From Lachnospiraceae bacterium (GTDB taxonomy: Bacteria; Bacillota; Clostridia; Lachnospirales; Lachnospiraceae): a DNA stretch of 8,146 nt. The notes beneath the pieces were generated by a model that was not told where the DNA came from, did not search any database, and saw only the letters and a program-made list of their open reading frames with translations. The position numbers and the translations under genes were made by a program. The stretch lies in NCBI GenBank assembly GCA_017613225.1, contig JAGAEH010000124.1, positions 1 to 8,146 on the forward strand. The letters are read 5' to 3'. Shown one piece after another: positions 1 through 8,146 of this stretch; the stretch's first letter is position 1; each line of letters begins with the position of its first letter.

Positions 1-153
1 AAAGCCCGGCAGCACACGGGATGTGTGATAGTCGTCGAAAAGCTTGCCGCCGAACTCCAGATAGAGCTTGCCGCCAAACTCCGCGATGCGCTTTTTGATC
101 ATCTCGGACTGCATGGTAAGATACTTGTCGTTGTCAAAACCCAGACGGTTCAT
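1..153 (-). CDS. DUF1846 (UPF0371) family protein, N-terminal fragment
   Basis: This minus-strand gene starts at 153 and runs off the left edge, leaving 51 codons. The start is fixed by a full GGAGGTGA Shine-Dalgarno sequence on the minus strand (165-158), seven bases before the ATG. The visible protein begins MNRLGFDNDKYLTMQSEMI and continues through KLYLEFGGKLFDDYHTSRV to LPGF. I recognise this as the conserved N-terminus of the DUF1846/UPF0371 family, which is usually about 500 residues long, so roughly nine tenths of the gene lies outside the window. Members are cytosolic and structures exist, but I know of no established biochemical role, so none is assigned. It is transcribed divergently from dnaE and has its own promoter. 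The family call rests on recalled sequence similarity. Confidence 0.85.
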   Translation of the reverse strand, partial: MNRLGFDNDKYLTMQSEMIKKRIAEFGGKLYLEFGGKLFDDYHTSRVLPGF

Positions 154-184
154 TCCCTCACCTCCGAAAACACAATTCCATATA

Positions 185-214
185 ACTATACTTTTTTTCG
201 GACGCCATCGTCAA
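185..214 (-). promoter_or_regulatory. SigA-like promoter for the DUF1846 gene
   Basis: On the minus strand a -35 box TTGACG (214-209) and a -10 box TATAGT (190-185) are separated by 18 bases. Each box matches the SigA consensus at five of six positions. Transcription would start near 178, about 25 bases ahead of the DUF1846 ATG. It lies back to back with the dnaE promoter, and the two -35 boxes are only 17 bases apart. Confidence 0.6.
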
Positions 215-231
215 GTGCAGAAAGATAGGTT

Positions 232-260
232 TTGACTTTCATTCCGATAGCGGATAAAAT
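232..260 (+). promoter_or_regulatory. SigA-like promoter for the dnaE-rel-MBL unit
   Basis: A -35 box TTGACT (232-237) and a -10 box TAAAAT (255-260) are separated by the optimal 17 bases. Each matches consensus at five of six positions. The predicted start near 267 gives a very short leader of about 18 bases that still includes the dnaE ribosome binding site. The spacer contains a small dyad, TCCG-ATAG-CGGA (243-254). Confidence 0.65.
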
Positions 261-284
261 ACTATTCTGAGAGAGGATCCCCCT

Positions 285-3749
<3,465 letters not shown>

Positions 3750-3785
3750 AATTAAAGTTCGTTAGGGAGATGACAGGAAAAAATC

Positions 3786-5996
3786 ATGGCAGACGCGAAG
3801 ACCTTATTTGACCAGCTGCTGGCCAACATGAAAAAGAACGGAACGCTCCGCGACGCAGACCGCGTCGAGGAAGCTTTCGTGCTGTCTGCGAAGGCCCACG
3901 AGGGGCAGAAGCGCCGCTCGGGGGAACCCTACATCAACCACCCCATGCAGGTGGCGGTGATCCTTTCGGAACTGGGCATGGATGAGGACACGGTGATCGC
4001 CGGCATCCTCCACGACGTGGCGGAGGACACCGAGATGACACTGGAGGACATCCGCGAACGCTTCGGGGATGACGTGGCCGAAATGGTGGACGGCGTCACC
4101 AAGCTGACCAGGCTGGCCTGGGACGGCGGCAAGGTGGAGCAGCAGGCCGAGAACCTGCGCAAGATGTTCATGGCCATGGCCAAGGACATCCGCGTGATCA
4201 TCATCAAGCTGGCGGACCGCACCCACAACATGCGGACGCTGCAGTACATGAGCCCGGAAAAGCAGAGGGAAAAGGCCAGGGAGACCATGGACATCTACGC
4301 GCCGCTGGCCAGCCGTCTGGGTATTTCCAAACTGAAGGTGGAGCTGGACAACCTGGCCCTGAAGTATCTGGAGCCGGAGGCCTATAACAAACTGGTGGAG
4401 GAGATCGCCCAGAAAAAGCTCTCCCGGGAGGGCTTCATCGACAGCATCGTGGCCCAGCTGGCCGAAAGGCTGAAGACCGCGGGCATCGAGGCGGACACCT
4501 ACGGCCGCGTCAAGCATTACTTCTCCATCTACAAAAAGATGAAGACCCAGAACAGGACCCTGGACGAGATCTACGACCTGTTCGCCGTCCGCGTCATCGT
4601 CAACACGGTGCCGGACTGCTACGCGGCGCTGGGCATTGTTCACGAGATGTATACCCCGCTGCCCGGCCGTTTCAAGGACTATGTGGCAATGCCCAAGCCC
4701 AACCACTATCAGTCCATCCATACCACGGTCATCGCCAAGAACGGCCTGCCCTTTGAAGTCCAGATCCGGACCCACGAGATGCACCACACCGCCGAATACG
4801 GTATCGCGGCCCACTGGAAATACAAGGAGGGCGGCACCCAGGGCCTGACCAAGGAGGAGGAGAAGCTGAGCTGGCTGCGCCAGATCCTGGAGTGGCAGAA
4901 CGAGCTCTCCGACGACAGCGAGTTCTTGAATTCCCTGAAGAACGACCTGAACCTGCTCTCCGACGACGTCTACGTCTTCACCCCCACCGGCGACGTCAAA
5001 GTGCTGCCGAAAGGCTCCACCCCCATCGACTTCGCCTACATGGTCCACTCCGCCGTGGGCAACCGCATGGTGGGAGCAAAGGTCAACGAACGCCTGGTGC
5101 CCATCAACTATCAGCTGAACACCGGCGACCGGGTGGAGATCATGACCTCCCAGAACTCCAAGGGGCCCAGCCGCGACTGGCTGAACATGGTGGCCAGCGC
5201 CCAGGCGCGCAACAAGATCAACCAGTGGTTCCGGAGCCAGAACAAGGAAGAGAACATCGAAAAGGGACGGGAACTGCTGGAGCGCTACTGCAAGACCAAG
5301 AACGTGGAGTTTTCCGAGCTTTCCAAGCCCGAGTACCTGGAGAAGGTCCTGCAGAAGTACGGCTTCCTGGAGTGGAACGCGGTGCTGGCGGCCATCGGCC
5401 ACGGCGGCCTGAAGGAAGGCCAGGTGGTCAACAAGCTGCTGGAAGTCAAAAAGAGGCAGGAAAAGAAGACCATCACGGACGAGGAGGTGCTGGCGGCCAT
5501 CGCCGAGAACAAGCGGGCCGCCGTCAAGAAGTCCACCAACGGGGTCTTCGTGGAGGGCATCGACGACGTGGCGGTCCACTTCGGACGCTGCTGCAACCCC
5601 ATCCCCGGCGACGAGATCGTGGGCTTCATCACCCGGGGCCGCGGCGTGACCATCCACCGCACGGACTGCCTGAACATCATCAATCTTCCGGAGCTGGAGC
5701 GGGGCCGCCTGATCAGCGTGGAGTGGGCGCCTACGGAGGACGGACGGCAGAAAGAACGCTATGTGGCGGAGATCGCGCTGTACGCCAAGGACCGCATCGG
5801 CATCACCGCGGACGTGTCCAGGACGCTGGCGGAACAGGACATCCTGATCCTCACCCTGCGCACCTTCGCGAACAAACAGGGAGTTTCCAACTTTTTCATC
5901 ACCTTTGAGACAGAGGGCGTGGAGGAGATCAATAAAGTCATTCAAAAACTCTACCAGATCAATGGTGTTTTTGATATTCAGAGAACGGTAGGTTAA
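3786..5996 (+). CDS. rel: bifunctional (p)ppGpp synthetase/hydrolase, long RSH (Rel)
   Basis: This is the cytosolic stringent-response enzyme. It makes (p)ppGpp from ATP and GDP or GTP on stalled ribosomes and also degrades it. At 736 residues it has the usual long-RSH length and domain order. The HD hydrolase domain carries His52, HDVAED (76-81) and LADRTHN (142-148). The synthetase domain carries YDLFAVRV with Asp264, RFKDYVAMPKPNHYQSIH (295-312) and FEVQIRT with Glu324. The RFKD sequence (295-298) is the basic RXKD form typical of bifunctional Rel enzymes, not the acidic form of synthetase-only RelA. A TGS domain spans about 394-455. A zinc-finger-like region has Cys602, Cys603, His624 and Cys628. 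A C-terminal ACT domain spans about 658-736. Both catalytic centres look intact, so both activities are expected. The ribosome binding site is modest (AGGA at 3775-3778). Its position after dnaE without a terminator suggests cotranscription. Confidence 0.97.
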   Translation: MADAKTLFDQLLANMKKNGTLRDADRVEEAFVLSAKAHEGQKRRSGEPYINHPMQVAVILSELGMDEDTVIAGILHDVAEDTEMTLEDIRERFGDDVAEMVDGVTKLTRLAWDGGKVEQQAENLRKMFMAMAKDIRVIIIKLADRTHNMRTLQYMSPEKQREKARETMDIYAPLASRLGISKLKVELDNLALKYLEPEAYNKLVEEIAQKKLSREGFIDSIVAQLAERLKTAGIEADTYGRVKHYFSIYKKMKTQNRTLDEIYDLFAVRVIVNTVPDCYAALGIVHEMYTPLPGRFKDYVAMPKPNHYQSIHTTVIAKNGLPFEVQIRTHEMHHTAEYGIAAHWKYKEGGTQGLTKEEEKLSWLRQILEWQNELSDDSEFLNSLKNDLNLLSDDVYVFTPTGDVKVLPKGSTPIDFAYMVHSAVGNRMVGAKVNERLVPINYQLNTGDRVEIMTSQNSKGPSRDWLNMVASAQARNKINQWFRSQNKEENIEKGRELLERYCKTKNVEFSELSKPEYLEKVLQKYGFLEWNAVLAAIGHGGLKEGQVVNKLLEVKKRQEKKTITDEEVLAAIAENKRAAVKKSTNGVFVEGIDDVAVHFGRCCNPIPGDEIVGFITRGRGVTIHRTDCLNIINLPELERGRLISVEWAPTEDGRQKERYVAEIALYAKDRIGITADVSRTLAEQDILILTLRTFANKQGVSNFFITFETEGVEEINKVIQKLYQINGVFDIQRTVG

Positions 5997-6003
5997 GAGC
6001 AAT

Positions 6004-6636
6004 ATGGGAAAGATAGAGATTTCATACAGGATACTTGGAGACATCGAGACCAACGTCTATTTCGTGATCAACACCGAGACCCGGGAGACCATCATCGTGG
6101 ATCCCGCGGACAACGGGGAGTATCTGCTGGACCAGGCCGAGATGCGGGACTACTACATTTCCGGGATCCTGCTGACCCACGGACACTTTGATCACATCTA
6201 CGCGATCAACGACCTCAAGCGGCACAGGGACATTCCTGTCTATGCCTGCGCGGCGGAGGAGAGGCTGTTGGGCGATCCGGAGCTGAACCGCTCCGCGGCC
6301 TGGGCGGAGCCTTACACGGTGAAGGCGGACGTGCTGTTAAACGACGGCGACGAGTTCGACCTGGCGGGCTTCCACATCAAGATGATCCATACGCCGGGGC
6401 ACACCGAGGGCAGCTGCTGCTATTACATCGAGGACGAGCAGGTGCTGTTCTCCGGGGACACTCTCTTTGCCGGCTCCTACGGACGCACGGACCTGGCGAC
6501 GGGCAGCCAGACGGCCATCGCGAAGTCCATTAAGGAGAAGCTTCTGGTGCTGCCCCCGGACGTGCAGGTCTATCCCGGGCACGGGGATTTCACCACCATC
6601 GATCAGGAGAGAAGATTCAACCCCATCCTCTTCTAA
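6004..6636 (+). CDS. MBL-fold metallohydrolase, glyoxalase II-like
   Basis: This is a single-domain metallo-beta-lactamase-fold hydrolase of 210 residues, a common size for the short glyoxalase II-like group (YcbL/YqgX type). All metal ligands expected for a two-metal site are present: THGHFDH (58-64, giving His59, His61, Asp63 and His64), His133 in HTPGHTEGS, Asp152 in SGDTLF and His193 in PGHGD. No signal peptide or membrane segment is visible, so it should be cytosolic. The substrate cannot be read from sequence; hydrolysis of a glutathione- or bacillithiol-type thioester is possible but unproven. The ATG lies seven bases after the rel stop and has only a weak ribosome binding site (TAGG at 5989-5992, inside the end of rel), so its translation is probably coupled to rel. 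Many clostridia carry such a gene just after rel, often with a D-aminoacyl-tRNA deacylase gene (dtd) between them; dtd is absent here. A terminator follows within 25 bases. Confidence 0.9.
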   Translation: MGKIEISYRILGDIETNVYFVINTETRETIIVDPADNGEYLLDQAEMRDYYISGILLTHGHFDHIYAINDLKRHRDIPVYACAAEERLLGDPELNRSAAWAEPYTVKADVLLNDGDEFDLAGFHIKMIHTPGHTEGSCCYYIEDEQVLFSGDTLFAGSYGRTDLATGSQTAIAKSIKEKLLVLPPDVQVYPGHGDFTTIDQERRFNPILF

Positions 6637-6656
6637 AGGGACGACTTGGGTTTTAG

Positions 6657-6683
6657 ACGGCGTCTTCCGGATGCCGTTTTTTT
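6657..6683 (+). terminator. intrinsic terminator of the dnaE-rel-MBL unit
   Basis: The stem CGGCGTC (6658-6664) pairs with GATGCCG (6670-6676) over seven base pairs including one G-U. The loop is five bases (TTCCG), with a further A-T pair at the base. Seven T follow directly (6677-6683). It begins about 20 bases after the MBL gene stop and closes the transcription unit. Confidence 0.88.
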
Positions 6684-6718
6684 GTTCCGATAATACGAAA
6701 AACACTTTTGATTCAAAG

Positions 6719-6746
6719 TTGATTTTTGCCGGCCGGGCTTTATAAT
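6719..6746 (+). promoter_or_regulatory. SigA-like promoter for the uracil permease gene
   Basis: A perfect -10 box TATAAT (6741-6746) is preceded by TTGATT (6719-6724; four of six) with a 16-base spacer. Transcription would start near 6753, giving a leader of about 158 nt. It lies just after the upstream terminator, so the permease appears to be independently transcribed. Confidence 0.65.
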
Positions 6747-6765
6747 AAGCACAGTGATTTTTAAA

Positions 6766-6783
6766 TCGGTACAGAGATGCCGG
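6766..6783 (+). promoter_or_regulatory. candidate PyrR-binding hairpin (anti-antiterminator)
   Basis: In the RNA, UCGGUA (6766-6771) pairs with UGCCGG (6778-6783) around the hexaloop CAGAGA (6772-6777). As I recall it, the PyrR site consensus is ARUCCNGNGAGGYU, which folds as a short stem closing the hexaloop CNGNGA. The loop here fits fully. The U-G pair (6770-6779) and the purine-pyrimidine pair (6769-6780) are kept. The two remaining consensus pairs are replaced by other complementary pairs: A-U for the loop-closing C-G, and G-C for A-U. The hairpin sits about 13 bases from the predicted RNA start, ahead of a gene whose product imports uracil. The changed closing pair is the main reason for caution. 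pyrR itself is not in the window. Confidence 0.55.
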
Positions 6784-6839
6784 CAAGATACATGAATCGA
6801 AAAACAAGTTTGTGTATGACCATAGAAGGGCCTTGCCGG
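6780..6839 (+). promoter_or_regulatory. candidate antiterminator structure in the permease leader
   Basis: CCGGCAAG (6780-6787) is perfectly complementary to CTTGCCGG (6832-6839). Between them a second stem of nine pairs, including two G-U, is possible: 6788-6796 with 6809-6817, closing a 12-base loop. The 5' strand takes bases from the PyrR-like hairpin and the 3' strand takes bases from the left arm of the downstream hairpin. The structure is therefore mutually exclusive with both, as expected of an antiterminator. Confidence 0.55.
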
Positions 6840-6857
6840 AACGGCAGGGTCCTTTCT
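6825..6857 (+). terminator. attenuator hairpin (probable leader terminator)
   Basis: GAAGGGCCTTGCCG (6825-6838) pairs with CGGCAGGGTCCTTT (6842-6855) over 14 unbroken pairs, three of them G-U, with a GAA loop. If the three basal pairs open, the stem is followed by UUUCU (6853-6857). This U-tract is weak, so termination may be inefficient, or the hairpin may act mainly by freeing or masking neighbouring RNA. Its position, 55 bases ahead of the permease start and overlapping the antiterminator strand, is the main support for a regulatory role. Confidence 0.5.
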
Positions 6858-6903
6858 CCGTAAAAGGGCCGGCCCCGGTTGAAACACAAAGAAAACGGAG
6901 AGG
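6853..6903 (+). promoter_or_regulatory. possible stem covering the permease ribosome binding site
   Basis: TTTCTCCGT (6853-6861) can pair with ACGGAGAGG (6895-6903) over nine pairs, two of them G-U. This would cover the whole Shine-Dalgarno sequence GGAGAGG (6897-6903). The 33-base loop holds the palindrome GGGCCGGCCC (6866-6875). The stem shares only three bases with the attenuator hairpin, so the two could largely coexist. Control of translation in addition to, or instead of, termination is thus possible. Pyrimidine-rich tracts pair with Shine-Dalgarno sequences fairly often by chance. Confidence 0.3.
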
Positions 6904-6910
6904 TATTTGT

Positions 6911-8146
6911 ATGAAAGAGAAAGAAATGCAGCAAGAGATCTTCGATGCCAGGACCCTCGGCACTCCCAAAATGCTGGTGCTGGGCCTGCAGCATCTGTTC
7001 GCCATGTTCGGCGCCACTGTGCTGGTCCCGATCCTTACGGGCCTGAGCGTTTCCGCGACGCTGCTGTTCGCGGGCCTGGCTACGCTGTTCATGCACCTGG
7101 TCACCGGCAGAAAGGTTCCCGTATTCCTGGGATCTTCCTTCGCCTTCCTGGGCGGCTACGCCGCGGTCAAGGCCATGGCGGTCAGCGCCGGCCAGACAGA
7201 GGCCCAGGGCCTGGTCTACGCCTGTGTGGGCGTGGCCTGCGCCGGCCTGCTCTACCTGATCCTGGCCCTGATCTGCAAGGCCTTCGGCAGCAAGAACGTG
7301 ATGAAGTTCTTCCCGCCCGTCGTCACCGGCCCGATCATCATCGCCATCGGTCTGAACCTGGCCCCTTCGGCCATCAACAACTGCACCAGCAACTGGTGGA
7401 TCGCCCTGGTGGCCATCGTTGTTGTCATCGTCTGCAACATCTGGGGCAAGGGCATGGTCAAGATCATCCCCATCCTGCTGGGCGTCGTGGCCTCCTACCT
7501 GGTGGCTGCCCTGACCGGCAACGTGGACTGGACCGGCGTGAAAGAAGCCGCCTGGTTCGGCCTGCCTTTCCAGATGCAGAATACCGTGTTCTCCCTCTTT
7601 AAGGGAGCGGACGGCGGCCTGCTGGTCTCCGCCATCATCACCATCGTGCCCATCGCCGTGGCGACCATGATGGAGCACGTGGGCGACATCTCCGCCATCA
7701 GCGGCACCGTGGGCAGAAACTTTATTGAAGATCCCGGCCTGCACCGCACCCTGATCGGCGACGGCGTCGGTACCACCATCGCCGCCCTGTTCGGCGCTCC
7801 GGCCAACACCACCTACGGCGAGAACACCGGCGTGCTGGCTCTGACCAAGGTCTACGATCCCCGTGTGATGCGCCTGGCAGCGGTCTACGCCATCGTGCTG
7901 AGCTTCTGCCCGAAGTTCGCGGCGCTGATCACCGCTATGCCGGCAGCTACCATCGGCGGCGTATCCATCATCCTCTACGGTATGATCTCCGCCATCGGTA
8001 TCCGCAATATGGTCGAGAACCACACCAACTTCCAGGAGAGCCGCAACGTCATCATCGCGGCCCTGATCATCGGCCTGGCCCTGGGCATCAACTTCTCCGG
8101 TCTGCTGGGTGCGAACATCACCACCGGCGGCAACCTGGCCACCGGC
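6911..8146 (+). CDS. uraA: uracil permease (NCS2 / UraA type), C-terminus cut off
   Basis: This is an integral membrane nucleobase:proton symporter, most likely for uracil uptake. The window holds 412 codons without a stop, so perhaps the last 20-50 residues are missing. The start has an excellent ribosome binding site, GGAGAGG, seven bases upstream. A short cytosolic N-terminus leads into many hydrophobic segments; the first carries LGLQHLFAMFGATVLVP (24-40), the NCS2 signature with Gln27-His28. Glu255 in MMEHVGD and Glu304 in NTTYGENTGV correspond to the uracil-contacting Glu241 and Glu290 of E. coli UraA at a constant offset of 14. At the position of UraA His245 this protein has Asp259. 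EDPGLHRT (273-280) is also conserved. Uracil is preferred over xanthine because of the NTTYGEN motif, but family members are hard to separate by sequence. The gene has its own promoter and a leader that looks like a pyrimidine-responsive attenuator. Confidence 0.92.
   Translation, partial: MKEKEMQQEIFDARTLGTPKMLVLGLQHLFAMFGATVLVPILTGLSVSATLLFAGLATLFMHLVTGRKVPVFLGSSFAFLGGYAAVKAMAVSAGQTEAQGLVYACVGVACAGLLYLILALICKAFGSKNVMKFFPPVVTGPIIIAIGLNLAPSAINNCTSNWWIALVAIVVVIVCNIWGKGMVKIIPILLGVVASYLVAALTGNVDWTGVKEAAWFGLPFQMQNTVFSLFKGADGGLLVSAIITIVPIAVATMMEHVGDISAISGTVGRNFIEDPGLHRTLIGDGVGTTIAALFGAPANTTYGENTGVLALTKVYDPRVMRLAAVYAIVLSFCPKFAALITAMPAATIGGVSIILYGMISAIGIRNMVENHTNFQESRNVIIAALIIGLALGINFSGLLGANITTGGNLATG

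Noticed and set aside
4892..5908. A plus-strand open frame of 338 codons overlapping rel in another frame.
   Set aside because: It is an Arg-, Gly- and Pro-rich out-of-frame translation of GC-rich sequence and lies wholly inside rel.
3804..6053. An open frame of 749 codons on the minus strand opposite rel.
   Set aside because: The explanation is the same as for the frame opposite dnaE. The sense strand encodes a complete Rel with all catalytic motifs, and no recognisable domain is seen in the antisense product.
6777..6863. A 28-codon open frame in the permease leader that might encode a leader peptide.
   Set aside because: It has no ribosome binding site, its ATG lies within the hairpin loop and stem, and its codons show no run of regulatory residues. 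The overlapping RNA pairings explain the region better.
6753..6910. A purine, PRPP or other known riboswitch as the explanation of the long permease leader.
   Set aside because: I could not find the conserved core of a guanine/adenine aptamer or of other nucleotide-related riboswitches that I know. The PyrR-like hexaloop with competing stems fits both gene function and layout.
6761..8023. A 420-codon minus-strand frame across the intergenic region and the permease.
   Set aside because: It lies opposite a clear NCS2 permease with strong promoter and ribosome binding site, and its product is low-complexity His-, Gly-, Asp- and Gln-rich antisense sequence.

Overview
The window looks like a chromosomal segment of a GC-rich member of the Clostridia (Bacillota). 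The evidence is a DnaE-type replicase with a Gram-positive style PHP domain, a bifunctional long Rel protein followed by an MBL-fold hydrolase, a DUF1846 (UPF0371) protein, strong GGAGG-type ribosome binding sites, SigA-like promoters, and a probable PyrR-type RNA attenuator ahead of a uracil permease. The genus cannot be told from the sequence. Nothing suggests a mobile element, CRISPR array, rRNA or tRNA gene.

Layout. Positions 1-153 hold the first 51 codons of a minus-strand DUF1846 gene. Positions 154-284 form a divergent promoter region with two back-to-back SigA-like promoters. Positions 285-6636 hold three plus-strand genes: dnaE (DNA polymerase III alpha), rel ((p)ppGpp synthetase/hydrolase) and an MBL-fold hydrolase. 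The gaps are 36 and 7 bases, and a clear intrinsic terminator (6657-6683) follows. This is probably one transcription unit, with a possible second promoter at the end of dnaE. Positions 6637-6910 are a 274-base intergenic region holding that terminator, a new promoter (6719-6746) and a structured leader of about 158 nt. From 6911 a uracil permease gene (uraA type, NCS2 family) runs off the right edge after 412 codons.

The most interesting part is the permease leader. A small hairpin has the hexaloop CAGAGA, the loop class recognised by the pyrimidine regulator PyrR. Its 3' arm can instead pair perfectly over 8 bases with the 5' arm of a downstream 14-bp hairpin. This gives the anti-antiterminator / antiterminator / terminator arrangement of pyr attenuators. 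A further segment can cover the permease Shine-Dalgarno sequence. All pairings were read by eye; no folding energy was computed.

The dnaE-rel-MBL unit joins chromosome replication with the stringent response. That is an inference from gene order only. The rest of the window is ordinary housekeeping sequence, and the very long antisense reading frames opposite dnaE and rel are by-products of GC-biased codon use.
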